Positions 26,474-35,962 of a stretch of 64,000 nt of DNA are shown in pieces. This DNA comes from Synechococcus sp. CBW1002 (GTDB lineage: Bacteria; Cyanobacteriota; Cyanobacteriia; PCC-6307; Cyanobiaceae). Numbering within the stretch: the stretch's first letter is position 1; the number at the start of each line of letters is the position of its first letter. A program made the position numbers and the translations under genes. The stretch is from assembly GCF_015840915.1 (NCBI RefSeq), contig NZ_CP060398.1:2914001-2978000 (forward strand), given 5' to 3'. Under the pieces are notes generated by a model. The model saw only the letters and a program-made list of their open reading frames with translations, ran no database searches and was not told where the DNA came from.

Positions 26474-26501
26474 TCTACTGTCTATTTGCGGGACGGTACA
26501 C
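25355..26501 (-). mobile_element. IS630-type insertion sequence, 1147 bp
   Basis: Terminal inverted repeats GTGTGCCGTCCCG (left) and GTGTACCGTCCCG (right, reverse complement) enclose one transposase gene. The element is flanked by the dinucleotide TA on both sides (25353-25354 and 26502-26503), the target duplication expected for IS630/Tc1-mariner elements. Confidence 0.88.
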
Positions 26502-26562
26502 TAGATGGTCGTGACGTTACCCCCTTTATCGGTCCAGTGCTTATGAGAGTGGGTGGTCGTAG

Positions 26563-27440
26563 TCATGCAGCAACTCCCTGTTGAGCTGCCTCCAGGGGTG
26601 TACGCCCCTGGAGGGCCGAATGTGGCCTGAACGTGTTGTACTCCCAGCGCCCGCGATCAGCCAGGAGCTGAGCCTCTGGAGCAGTGGCGAACAGCTCGAT
26701 GTTCAGGAACTCATCCCTGAACCGGCCGTTGAACGACTCGGCAAAGCCGTTCTCCCATGGGGATCCTGGCTCGATGTAGGCCGTGCTGGTGGTCTCGGTG
26801 GCCTCGCACCAGTCCCGTAGGGCCTGGGCAATGAACACCGGCCCGTTGTCGGAGCGGATGAACGCCGGAGCCGGGTAGATGCTGGTCAGCTCCTCCAGCA
26901 CCGCCACTACGTCCTTGGCCTTGCAGCGCCTGCCTACCCGAATGGCCAGGCAGAGGCGGCTGTGCTCGTCGATCACGTTGAGGAACTTGAGCCGCCGCCC
27001 ATCGGCGGTGGCATCGAACTGGAAATCCATGGCCCAAACCTGGTGGGGACGTTCGGCCCGGTGACGCCGCACGGAGCCGTCCGCCGGCCGTGCCCGCTTG
27101 CGCTTCCTGGGCGTGGGCCGCTGCAGACCCTCCTCCCGCCAGAGCCGTTGAACCCGCTTGTGGTTCACGCTCCAGCCTTCCCGCCTGAGCAGGCGGTAGG
27201 CCATCCGTCGCCCCCAGCGGATGTGGTCAGCCGCGATCTCGCGGAGACGATGCCGCAGCTTCCCCTCCTCGATGGAGACGACCTTGGCGGATGGCGCTGG
27301 GTGCTGCGGTGTTGGCCCACGACCCGGCAGACCTGCCGCTCGGATGCCCGGTAACGCTCCTGCAGGACCGTGACGGCCCTACGCCTGCGTTCCGGGCTCA
27401 GAAGTTTCCCTCTGCAAGGTCCTACGGCTTCGCCGGCCTT
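26563..27440 (-). pseudogene. IS3-type orfB (integrase), broken by a 1-bp deletion
   Basis: The 3' part reads as one frame from 27204: HKRVQRLWREEGLQRP, then HQVWAMDFQFDATADGRRLK (first Asp), AFIRSDNGPVFIAQALRDW (second Asp) and GSPWENGFAESFNGRFRDEF (Glu). The 5' part is in another frame: SPERRRRAVTVLQERYRAS followed by ERQVCRVVGQHRSTQRHPP. The switch occurs near 27284, where CCAAGGTCGTC lacks one A compared with the frame-consistent CCAAAGGTCGTC. One base lost therefore disables the transposase. Confidence 0.8.
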
Positions 27441-27443
27441 CGG

Positions 27444-27698
27444 CTAGAGCATTGCCTTCTCCAGCTCGGCCTCTGCCAGAAGCTTTTTGAGCCGGGCGTT
27501 CTCCTTCTCCAGCTGGGTCAGACGCCTGGCCTCCTCCGCCTGCATCCCCCCGTACTGCTGTCTCCAGCGGTGGTAGGTCGGTTGCGTCACCTCGATCACG
27601 CGGCAGACGTCGGGGACGGTCTTGCCCTGGGCGATCAGCTGCTCTGCCGTTTTGAGCTTGCGGATGATCTGCTCCGCTGTGTGCCTGGTGCGTTTCAT
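27444..27698 (-). CDS. IS3-type orfA
   Basis: 84 residues from ATG 27698 (MKRTRHTAEQIIRKLKTAEQ). Helix-turn-helix (TVPDVCRVIEVTQPTYHRWR) followed by a leucine-zipper-like coiled coil ending LEKENARLKKLLAEAELEK. DNA-binding half of the IS3 transposase. Its partner orfB is disrupted, so the element is probably dead. Confidence 0.8.
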   Translation of the reverse strand: MKRTRHTAEQIIRKLKTAEQLIAQGKTVPDVCRVIEVTQPTYHRWRQQYGGMQAEEARRLTQLEKENARLKKLLAEAELEKAML

Positions 27699-28045
27699 GG
27701 TCGAGTCCCCGGCCCGGTCTGGCCGGCTGAGGACTCTCATTCAGCCTGGACCGGTTTCTGGGGTCCACGTCAGTCGGCCTAGGGATCGATCCTGTTCAGC
27801 TGAGATCGGGTTATTCATCGAATGCGTGATTGGTCACGCGTGCGAATAGGATCATTCCGCTAGCACCACTCTAGGCAAACTAGTAGTCCAGTGGCGAGGG
27901 ATGGAGGACCACCTCCATCCCTCCATGGCTGATGATGGTATGAACTTCAGACGAGAATGGTCTTCAGAGAATACGAATACTTGGAACCGCTGCTTCTGAG
28001 CCGGAAGCATGCAGTACGATTTCCATAGAGCTCTGAACCGGATCC

Positions 28046-28318
28046 ATGGAAACCCAAAAGTCATCTGACGATCAGTCGTTCCACCTTGAGATGGTTACGC
28101 AACTAAAGTTGCTTCCGAATAAGTTTCATCAGATCTCCGCTGAAGATCTTGATCACTTGAACGAAATCTCGGTCGAGGAAGCTGAACGTCAATTGTCTCT
28201 GACTTCAGCGGCCATGAGACTGTTCTCGAATCTGGAAATGTTGCTACCGATTGGCCCGATTGCCGCGAAGAAACTGGGGGGATTTGCAAACACATTTAAG
28301 GATCATCCTAAGGCATAG
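28046..28318 (+). CDS. Small hypothetical protein at the island edge
   Basis: 90 residues from ATG 28046 (METQKSSDDQSFHLEMVTQL). Mainly helical and polar, with ISAEDLDHLNEISVEEAERQ and a hydrophobic C-terminal part (LEMLLPIGPIAAKKLGG). Base composition matches the AT-richer island. It is convergent with the propeller-like gene. No family recognised; could be a genuine small gene or chance. Confidence 0.4.
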   Translation: METQKSSDDQSFHLEMVTQLKLLPNKFHQISAEDLDHLNEISVEEAERQLSLTSAAMRLFSNLEMLLPIGPIAAKKLGGFANTFKDHPKA

Positions 28319-28440
28319 TCCTTCTCGGCTGAATGGCGCCTGTCTGTGGTAGGCGCATCGCAAAAATCAAACGGAATTGCGCCAGCAATAACACGAAGCC
28401 CATGACGCCATGCATTCTTCCTTGGCAAGGATGCATTTCC

Positions 28441-29898
28441 TCATATGGCTATAACTTGGCAGCCGCCCTTGGGATTTAGCTTGTACTCGCCGTGATCCGT
28501 GTCAGATGTGCGCATTAAGACTTTGGGTCCGAATGGATTTGCTGTACAAGCGTAGATTCGCTTATTCCATTTGATGATATTTCTAACTCCAAAGTTGTAT
28601 ATATTATTGAAGCCATTGCGCGTCATGCAGTTCCAGTCGGCCCCATCTTCCGAGCACCAAAGCTCAGCGCCACCATAAGAGGACAAAAAGACCTGCATCG
28701 TGTCCCAGTCTAGAAGTTGACCAAATCTTGTCTTGCGCTTATCCCTTAATGCCCACAAGCCAAATATGGACCAGTCCATAGTTCCTAGGAGCAGGAGGTC
28801 ATCAATGCTTACAATTTTCCATATATAAGCATTGAAATAGTTGCCGAAGCCGGGCCCACTCCCACTTAATGGTAACAAGCCATCGCGCGGATTGGCGCAA
28901 ACCAGCTCTAATTCGTCGTTAGGAGCGAGCCGTAACACTTCTGCAGCCGCTGGCCCCACATTGTTGGTACGATCATGTCCACCATTCTGAATGCCAGTTC
29001 CAATGTAAAGATAATCTCGGTGGCTGCATAGCGAGATAATTCCCTGATTAAGGGCTCCTCGTCCACCACCATCCATAATCACTAACTCCCATTGAAACTC
29101 ATACTTTCCTGTGCGCTTACCCCTCCAAAGCTGAAAGCCGTTGATTCCGCCAGTGCCAGCATACAGCAATCCTTGGTGAATACAAAGTTCGTAGACGACT
29201 ACGACTTCAGGGAAAGTTCCAAGACCGTTCCCATTAATGGAGAACCATTTCCCGGTTGTCGGATCATCAGTCGCGAAAATGGTGGTGATACCGGCACCGT
29301 TTACGTTTCCATTCGATGCACCGGTAATAGTTGTAATTAAGAGCTCGTCGTACTGGAGGAGAGACCTTATCGAAGTAAGCGTAAAATCATTAGAGGAAAA
29401 ATCAGATATGATGCTTGGCTTGGGAAGTCGCTGAAAACTATTGCCGTCATAACTGACCATTAAATCAGGCCCATCTCCCCTGGAGCGGGATGTTGATGCT
29501 ACGTAGAGAGCTACATCTTTCTCCCCTTCCTTGAAGGTACACATGCTCCGATAGCCGTAATGTCGCCTGAACGATGTCCCTGTCTCAGGATGAAACCAAT
29601 CAGCCTGATGAACTCGCGTTGGCAAAGGGGACTGCGGGTTGAAACGCCAAATCTCTGCAGCGGAAACTGTCTCTTCAAAGGCCTGCTCATAATTAGAATA
29701 TTCAATTGGGACAGGCCACATATCTATATGAACATTGGGCATCCCAAACCGCAGAAAGACAAGATTTGCACGGCCCGTGCCAATGTACAAAGACCCCTTG
29801 AATACTGCGGCCGAATAAGCATAGGCATTGTAGGGATCCCCGAATCCGTTGGCGCATACTGGGGCAGGACTGATATGCATATGTTGAGCCACTGACAT
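28441..29898 (-). CDS. Repeat protein, probable beta-propeller, of the lipid-synthase island
   Basis: 485 residues, no signal peptide. A motif of the form (hydrophobic strand)-LY-h-GTG-xx-G-(strand) recurs at least five times: VFKGSLYIGTGRANLV, IHQGLLYAGTGGINGF, SHRDYLYIGTGIQNGG, SIDDLLLLGTMDWSIF and KWNKRIYACTANPFGP. The spacing, about one per blade with intervening LW/LWR strands, suggests a propeller. It starts 3 nt after the stop of the ACP-sulfotransferase gene, so translation is almost certainly coupled. Enzyme or scaffold role unknown; no catalytic signature was recognised. Confidence 0.65.
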   Translation of the reverse strand: MSVAQHMHISPAPVCANGFGDPYNAYAYSAAVFKGSLYIGTGRANLVFLRFGMPNVHIDMWPVPIEYSNYEQAFEETVSAAEIWRFNPQSPLPTRVHQADWFHPETGTSFRRHYGYRSMCTFKEGEKDVALYVASTSRSRGDGPDLMVSYDGNSFQRLPKPSIISDFSSNDFTLTSIRSLLQYDELLITTITGASNGNVNGAGITTIFATDDPTTGKWFSINGNGLGTFPEVVVVYELCIHQGLLYAGTGGINGFQLWRGKRTGKYEFQWELVIMDGGGRGALNQGIISLCSHRDYLYIGTGIQNGGHDRTNNVGPAAAEVLRLAPNDELELVCANPRDGLLPLSGSGPGFGNYFNAYIWKIVSIDDLLLLGTMDWSIFGLWALRDKRKTRFGQLLDWDTMQVFLSSYGGAELWCSEDGADWNCMTRNGFNNIYNFGVRNIIKWNKRIYACTANPFGPKVLMRTSDTDHGEYKLNPKGGCQVIAI

Positions 29899-29901
29899 CG
29901 A

Positions 29902-31218
29902 TCAAGCCCCATAGAAAGGGATGTTGCGCATCAATTCTTTGCTCACGAGTGACAAGGGGTGAAGCGATGAGAAGCCTTTCCATGCGTCGGCGCGCTCATT
30001 TGCAACCTTGTTCTCAAGAAAGAACTTCAAGTCTCCTGCGTACTCATTGGTTTCAATCTGCGGATTCTGATTGGCGCCATATGGATTAACGCATGCTGGA
30101 TGAAAAGGCAGCTGCAAAAAATGAAGTATTGAGATCATGGCTTCAGTAGGGTCCATGACGAGGTCTTCATAGCTGACATAATGCAACCGGCTACTGTCAA
30201 GTCCTGGAAGAATTGATTGAATGTTTTCGTTGCACAGTGCCCAGATCATTTCTGGAATGGCTGATGCGTCGTCTATGTAGCGACGAGTGAAAGGAATGAT
30301 GTCTTGCAACTGTGAGTCAATAAGTGACTTCACAACAGCTGATGGGTGACGCACAAGATAGATGAAGCGAGCCTGAGGAAACTGTGCTGAAATCCTCTCA
30401 AGGGTTGTTTTGCTGTAAGCGTACGAAGGCGTTTTGTCAACTAGATACTGCTTTGAAAAGTTGCCATCGATCTCCAGGAAGAAATTCAAGACAGGCTCTT
30501 CATGCTTGATGAAGTTGGCTTCGATTAGACTCGACTCTTCAATGCTCAACCCATTCACCCTGGCCCTGAGCCGAACAGTTCCACCCAGCAGATGCTTGGT
30601 CTCGTCTTGAATCAATGCTGCATGTCGTTGCGCATATGTATCGTAATGAAGAAGATGCAATTCTTCTGGTGACTCGATGTCCGGATGTTGATCGAGCATC
30701 CGTTGCAGCAAGGTTGAACCTGAGCGGGGCGAAGAAAGAACGAAGACGAGCTGATAGCCTGTGTTAAAAGGACATGGATCTTTGAATGTTGTTTTTTGAA
30801 TTAAGGCCTTAAAATCTGCAAACTGACTTCCCGCAAATAAAGAGTGCTTATATTTGCTCTCGTCAACGGCGATTTCCGAGCCTGAAGTGTAGGGTTCGGT
30901 GCCTTCTCTTGGCCCTGTATTCCGAAGATCTGATTGTTTAAGTATATAATCACTCAGTTCACCAATGCTCAGGTCGGATACGTATTGACCCTCCACAGGC
31001 ATGACTAGTCTTATGAACGACAGTCGATCGTCTTTTAGTGCCTGGCACTTCTGGAAAATCGAGACAAAATCAACTGATGTAAGACCAAGGTCGGCAATCA
31101 GCAGCGTGTTTGGCGAAAGAGGTTGATCGTAGAATATGTCGTGACTGGTGCAGTAATCGTCAATAATGTCTATGACGTCTTGGAGCATCGTCGGACAAAA
31201 GCTGCCCGATAATAACAT
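29902..31218 (-). CDS. Acyl carrier protein-sulfotransferase fusion
   Basis: 438 residues. Residues ~11-95 form an ACP with the phosphopantetheine Ser48 in IADLGLTSVDFVSIF. Residues ~155-435 form a PAPS-dependent sulfotransferase: the 5'-phosphosulfate loop VFVLSSPRSGSTLLQRML (~158-175), then HPDIESPEELHLLHYD, and the 3'-phosphate motif RFIYLVRHPSAVVKSLID. Fused ACP-sulfotransferases are known from curacin CurM and cyanobacterial olefin synthase, where they sulfate a beta-hydroxyl on the carrier before a thioesterase step. Here no thioesterase domain follows; the next gene is the propeller-like protein. Start ATG 31218, with ATG 31188 as alternative. Confidence 0.85.
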   Translation of the reverse strand: MLLSGSFCPTMLQDVIDIIDDYCTSHDIFYDQPLSPNTLLIADLGLTSVDFVSIFQKCQALKDDRLSFIRLVMPVEGQYVSDLSIGELSDYILKQSDLRNTGPREGTEPYTSGSEIAVDESKYKHSLFAGSQFADFKALIQKTTFKDPCPFNTGYQLVFVLSSPRSGSTLLQRMLDQHPDIESPEELHLLHYDTYAQRHAALIQDETKHLLGGTVRLRARVNGLSIEESSLIEANFIKHEEPVLNFFLEIDGNFSKQYLVDKTPSYAYSKTTLERISAQFPQARFIYLVRHPSAVVKSLIDSQLQDIIPFTRRYIDDASAIPEMIWALCNENIQSILPGLDSSRLHYVSYEDLVMDPTEAMISILHFLQLPFHPACVNPYGANQNPQIETNEYAGDLKFFLENKVANERADAWKGFSSLHPLSLVSKELMRNIPFYGA

Positions 31219-31671
31219 GTACCACAGTCAGACATGCTCTTGAGAAGCTCTCTGATCCTTTCATCACTGCAGGCCGATGGCTGCCAGGGCACAACTCGCC
31301 CCTGCTGCTGATCAGGCAGCCCGCGTCGACGGAGCTGGCACGTGTTCGATTTCCCATGGTGGTGTGGGTTGTTCTATGCCACGTCCGGAGTCCGCCAGGA
31401 GCCGTGCGCCGCAGGCCGGTTCGTGGGGCTCCCCACCGGGTTGCCCGAGTGATGCGGTGTGGCGGAGTGGGGGCAGGACGTTCCGGCCATACTGTCACCC
31501 CTGGGGTGGACCTACTGGCTTCACCGAGAACATTCGACAGCAGGAGATGCGCCACTGGCGCCGAACCGCTGCTTGGCGGGTGACATCCTTGATGTGTGTA
31601 CCTTAAGGAGGCTCTGGAAAACCGAAGCGATTCACGGGACAATGACCCTGTGATCGCGGGCCAGGACTGGA
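31219..31671. other. Gene-free GC-rich stretch between the ACP-sulfotransferase gene and the IS block
   Basis: Composition changes sharply to GC-rich at about 31,260, marking the edge of inserted DNA. Overlapping short frames on both strands show no recognisable protein. A GGAGCC...GGCTCC-type inverted structure lies near 31,400. The interval presumably includes the left end of the IS5-type element. Confidence 0.4.
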
Positions 31672-32567
31672 GTGGTGGGCGGCAAGCAGCTCGACTTTTC
31701 GGACTATGAGCTGACTACGGCCAAAAAGCAGACCAAGCGGGAGAAGTTTCTTTCCGAGATGGAGGCGGTGGTGCCGTGGCAGGCGTTGATGGCGTTGATT
31801 GAGCCTCACTACCCCAAAGCGAGCAAGAAAGGCGGCCGTCCTCCATACCCACTGGCCACGATGCTGCGGATCCATCTGTTGCAGCAGTGGTATTCGCACA
31901 GCGATCCGGCCATGGAGGAAGCCCTGATCGAGGTGCCCACCATGCGCCGCTTTGCCGGCATCGAGCTGATCAGTGACCGAATCCCAGATGAAACAACAAT
32001 CCTCACTTTCCGCCACCTGTTGGAGAAGCACGGGCTGGGCGAGCAGATTTTTGAGACCGTCAAGGCGATCCTGGCGGATCGGGGCGTGACGATGCGCCAA
32101 GGCACGATTGTGGATGCCACCTTGATCGCGGCGCCCAGCTCCACCAAGAACAAGGAGGGGAAGAGGGATCCGGAGATGCACCAGACCAAGAAGGGCAATC
32201 AGTGGTTTTTCGGGATGAAGGTCCATGCCGGCGTGGACAAGGACTCAGGCCTGATCCACTCGGTCGTGGTCACCGCAGCCAACGTGCACGACCTGACACC
32301 GGCAGCCGACCTCCTGCATGGTGATGAGGAGGTGGTCTACGCCGATGCCGGCTACCAGGGCATCGCCAAAAGGCCTGAGATGGCAGGCAAGACCACGGAA
32401 TTCAGAGTGGCCATGCGACCCGGTAAACGCAGGGCGCTACCGGAGACGCTAGAGGGAAGGCTGCAAGATCTGATCGAAACGGCCAAGGCCCACATCCGCT
32501 CCAAAGGTGAGCATCCCTTCCGGGTTGTCAAGCGACATCTGCTTTTGGTCCCGCATTGCATCTTTAA
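31672..32567 (+). pseudogene. IS5-type transposase, interrupted by a tandem pair of other elements
   Basis: The frame opens at a GTG (31672) and shows the IS5 N-terminal domain (VVPWQALMALIEPHYPKASK, then GGRPPYPLATMLRIHLLQQW). The DDE core follows: GTIVDATLIAAPSSTKNKEG (first Asp), GNQWFFGMKVHAGVDKDSGL and VVYADAGYQGI (second Asp), ending at EHPFRVVKRH. The usual continuation is cut at 32567, where a TTAA begins the inserted pair of 1369-bp elements. The remaining tail resumes at 37859 but does not read through as one clean frame, so the gene is inactive. Confidence 0.75.
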
Positions 32568-33358
32568 GAGTTTGCTGAAAAACCCGGCCATCTCTGCGAG
32601 AATGGGCCAGCTGTCCAGCCCAGATGCGAGGTCAACGGGAGCGCAGCGGCTCCCTGTTCTCCTACGTGTCGATTGAGGATCGGATCCCGGCCGGCCATCC
32701 GCTGCGGCGGATCCGCAAGCTGGCCGATCAGGCCCTCGATCGCCTCAATCCCACCTTCTGTGATCTGTACGCCGCAGAAGGCCGGCCATCAGTGCCGCCG
32801 GAGCAACTGCTGCTGGCCTCGTTGCTGCAGGCGTTCTACGGCATCCGCTCGGAGCGGTTGCTGCTCGAGCAGCTCCACTACAACCTGCTGTTCCGCTGGT
32901 TTGTGGGGCTGAGCCCAGATGATCCGATCTGGCATCCCACCACATTCACAAAAAACCGGGAGCGGCTGCTGAACGAGCAGGTGATGGGGAAGTTCCTGGA
33001 GAAGCTGATGGGTGCTCCGGAGGTCAAGCCGCTGCTCAGTGACGAGCACTTCTCCGTCGATGGCACCTTGCTGCAGGCCTGGGCCTCCCATGCCTCACTG
33101 GAGCGGATCGATGGGCAGGACGATCCGCCGCCACCGCCGTCAGGCCCTGGCGAGGGTTTTGGCGCTCCAAAGCCCGGCAAGAAGCGAGCGAAAGGGGATT
33201 TCCGAGGCATCAAGCTCAGCAACAAGACCCACCGCTCCGGCAGTGATCCCGACGCCTTGCTGGCCCGGAAATCCAACGCCCACCCGGCTCAACCGAGCTA
33301 CCGGGGTCATGTGCTCATGGACAACCGCCATGCCCTGATCGTCGATTGCAAGGTCACG

Positions 33359-34624
33359 CAGGGTCGCCTAAAAGTCTGTCCTGGTAGCTCTTGGCAGGTC
33401 TGCCAGCATTGGGTTTGGTCGGCGGGTCTCAGTGCCCCCAATGCCCGAAACCCGCTCCACCGGAGTCGATCAGCCCGCACCGGATGACCTGATCAGCTTC
33501 CTCAAGGCCATCCCGGATGGGCGTTACCGCCGCGGGGTGCGTTACCCGCAGTGGTTCCTGCTGCTGGTGGCTGTGCTCGGGATCCTGAGCGGCTGCCGCA
33601 GCTCCCGTGATCTGGAGGCCTTTGCCCGGCGGCACCGTGAGGCACTCAACCAGGCGCTGGGCCTGAATTTCAAGCGCTGGCCCTCCGATGCCACCTTCCT
33701 CTACCTGTTCAACAAGGCCCACCTGCAGGAGTTTGGCCAGGTGCTGCAGGCCTGGATGATCAGCCAGGTCCCAAGCGGGGCAACGGGTCTGGATCAGCTG
33801 GTGTGTGATGGCAAGACCCTGCGCGGCTCTGCCGTGGAGACAGAAGACGGCAGTCACCGGTTTGTCGCCCAGGTCACGGTGTACGCCCGGGCCCTTGGCG
33901 TCGCCCTGGCCCAGACGACCTATGACACCCACGAATCCAGTGAGCGTGCGGCGCTGAAAGAGCTGCTCAGCAGCCTGGATCTCGATGGCGTGTTGATCCA
34001 GGCGGATGCCCTGCACACGACGCAGGCGTTTTTCGCTGGTGCCTCTCCCAGGGGGCCGACGTGCTCCTGACCGTCAAATCGAACCAGAAGACCCTCTACC
34101 GCCAGATCGGCTGCCAGTTCCAGGGAAAGCGTCACATCCCTTTCACTGCAACAGATCACGAGAAGCGCCACGGGCGCGACACCGTCTGGGAACTGCGAGC
34201 CAGAGAGGCACCGGAGCACATCAAAGCCAACTGGCCCGGCAGCGCCTGGATCGTTGAGGTGATCACAGGCACCCTCACCCGCAAGGGCAAGCGCAAGATC
34301 AGGCACCACCTGTTCCTCACCAGCGTGCGCACCACGCCACAAGCCCTGCTGCGCCTGATCCGTCAGCGCTGGAGCATTGAGAACGAATGGCACTGGGCCC
34401 GTGACGTCCAGCTGGGTGAGGACGCTCATCGCTACGCCAACCGGATCGGGGCCCCGGTGTTCGCCTTCCTGCGAACCATCGTGATGAACTTGCTGCGGCG
34501 GGGCGGCTACCGCTCGATCCGCCAAGGCCTGCGGGAGTTGGCCTACGACATCAAGGGAATGCTGGCACTTGGCGGCGTGGCCAGCCGAGGGAGCTTGGGC
34601 TGATCACACTTTTAGGCAGCCCTG
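33359..34624 (+). mobile_element. ISAs1-type insertion sequence, 1266 bp, inside element A copy 1
   Basis: Inverted repeats CAGGGTCGCCTAAAAG and (reverse complement of right end) CAGGGCTGCCTAAAAG. A perfect 10-bp target duplication, CAAGGTCACG, lies at 33349-33358 and 34625-34634, in the ISAs1 range. Excision restores the element A transposase frame. Confidence 0.92.
33432..34603 (+). pseudogene. ISAs1-type transposase, frameshifted
   Basis: Two overlapping frames: 33432-34070 (ISFLKAIPDGRYRRGVRYPQ, then LLVAVLGILSGCRSSRDLEA and DQLVCDGKTLRGSAVETEDG, with the first Asp) and 34061-34603 (VLLTVKSNQKTLYRQIG, HHLFLTSVRTTPQALLRLIR, then RWSIENEWHWARDVQLGED). At ~34028-34032 the run of five T is one short of the six needed to read TTQAFFRWCLSQGADVLLTV through. 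A single-base loss in a homopolymer thus breaks the gene. Confidence 0.82.
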
Positions 34625-35962
34625 CAAGGTCACGCAAGCCACGGGCACCGGGGAGCGGGATGCCGCCAAAGCCATGGCCGCGGATCGTCCCGGTGCCTAC
34701 CAGAAAACCATCGGTGCCGACAAGCACTACGACACCAGGGGCTTTGTCGCCGAGATGCGCCGCATCGGCGTGACGCCGCACGTGGTGCAGAACACCGCCC
34801 GATCTGGTGGTTCCGCCATCGATGGCCGCACCACCCGCCACGTGGGCTACGCCAAGTCGATCCATGCCCGCCGCGGCATCGAGAAGGTGTTTGGCTGGAT
34901 CAAACAGTGGGGAGGTCTGCGCCAGTTCAAGCTGCGCGGCACCGAGAAGGTGAGTGCGGTGTTCGGCCTGAATGTGATCGCCTACAACCTGATCCGCCTG
35001 GGCAACCTGCTCAAACCGGCGATGGCGGCGGCGTGAACAGGTGGTTGCCCAGAAGTGTGCCCAGACGGCAGTGATCAGGGAGCCCCAAAGGGGCAAAACA
35101 CACCAAAAGGGGAGCTCTGAGCCGCTGAAACTCTGAAAACCAGACCGAAATGAGCTGCACCAGCTCTCAGGAGGGAAAAACGCTGCTTCTCAGGCGGTTT
35201 TTCCGCAAACTCTTAAGAGTTTGCTGAAAAACCCGGCCATCTCTGCGAGAATGGGCCAGCTGTCCAGCCCAGATGCGAGGTCAACGGGAGCGCAGCGGCT
35301 CCCTGTTCTCCTACGTGTCGATTGAGGATCGGATCCCGGCCGGCCATCCGCTGCGGCGGATCCGCAAGCTGGCCGATCAGGCCCTCGATCGCCTCAATCC
35401 CACCTTCTGTGATCTGTACGCCGCAGAAGGCCGGCCATCAGTGCCGCCGGAGCAACTGCTGCTGGCCTCGTTGCTGCAGGCGTTCTACGGCATCCGCTCG
35501 GAGCGGTTGCTGCTCGAGCAGCTCCACTACAACCTGCTGTTCCGCTGGTTTGTGGGGCTGAGCCCAGATGATCCGATCTGGCATCCCACCACATTCACAA
35601 AAAACCGGGAGCGGCTGCTGAACGAGCAGGTGATGGGGAAGTTCCTGGAGAAGCTGATGGGTGCTCCGGAGGTCAAGCCGCTGCTCAGTGACGAGCACTT
35701 CTCCGTCGATGGCACCTTGCTGCAGGCCTGGGCCTCCCATGCCTCACTGGAGCGGATCGATGGGCAGGACGATCCGCCGCCACCGCCGTCAGGCCCTGGC
35801 GAGGGTTTTGGCGCTCCAAAGCCCGGCAAGAAGCGAGCGAAAGGGGATTTCCGAGGCATCAAGCTCAGCAACAAGACCCACCGCTCCGGCAGTGATCCCG
35901 ACGCCTTGCTGGCCCGGAAATCCAACGCCCACCCGGCTCAACCGAGCTACCGGGGTCATGTG

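Larger units (their letters stand above)
26512..27772 (-). mobile_element. IS3-type insertion sequence, 1261 bp, transposase frameshifted
   Basis: Imperfect terminal inverted repeats: left TGACGTTACCCCCTTTATCG and right (reverse complement) TGACGTGGACCCCAGAAACC. Both sides are flanked by GTCG (26508-26511 and 27773-27776), a 4-bp target duplication. It sits 8 bp from the TA of the IS630-type element. Confidence 0.8.
32624..35036 (+). pseudogene. Element A transposase, copy 1, split by an ISAs1-type element
   Basis: The intact form is 378 residues (reconstructed from copy 3). N-terminal LFSYVSIEDRIPAGHPLRR, then PPEQLLLASLLQAFYGIRSE and LLFRWFVGLSPDDPIWHPTT (DUF772-like). DDE domain HFSVDGTLLQAWASHASLER (first Asp), KTIGADKHYDTRGFVAEMRR (second Asp) and GIEKVFGWIKQWGGL (Glu). 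Here the reading frame is cut at 33358 and resumes at 34625. A His-to-Tyr change (PGAYQKT versus PGAHQKT) separates this copy from the other two. Confidence 0.85.
32568..35212 (+). mobile_element. Element A copy 1 (1369-bp IS5/IS1182-like element) carrying an ISAs1-type insertion
   Basis: Left end GAGTTTGCTGAAAAACCCGG and right end (reverse complement) GAGTTTGCGGAAAAACCGCC form the inverted repeat. TTAA flanks both sides (32564-32567 and 35213-35216). Removing the internal 1266-bp element plus its 10-bp duplication leaves 1369 bp, identical in size to copies 2 and 3, which confirms the boundaries. Confidence 0.9.

Noticed and set aside
31370-31460. Possible group II intron domain V-like hairpin (GAGCCGTGCG...CGGTTC)
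   Set aside because: The stem is too short, lacks the GAAA tetraloop and the AGC triad context, and no reverse transcriptase frame is nearby.
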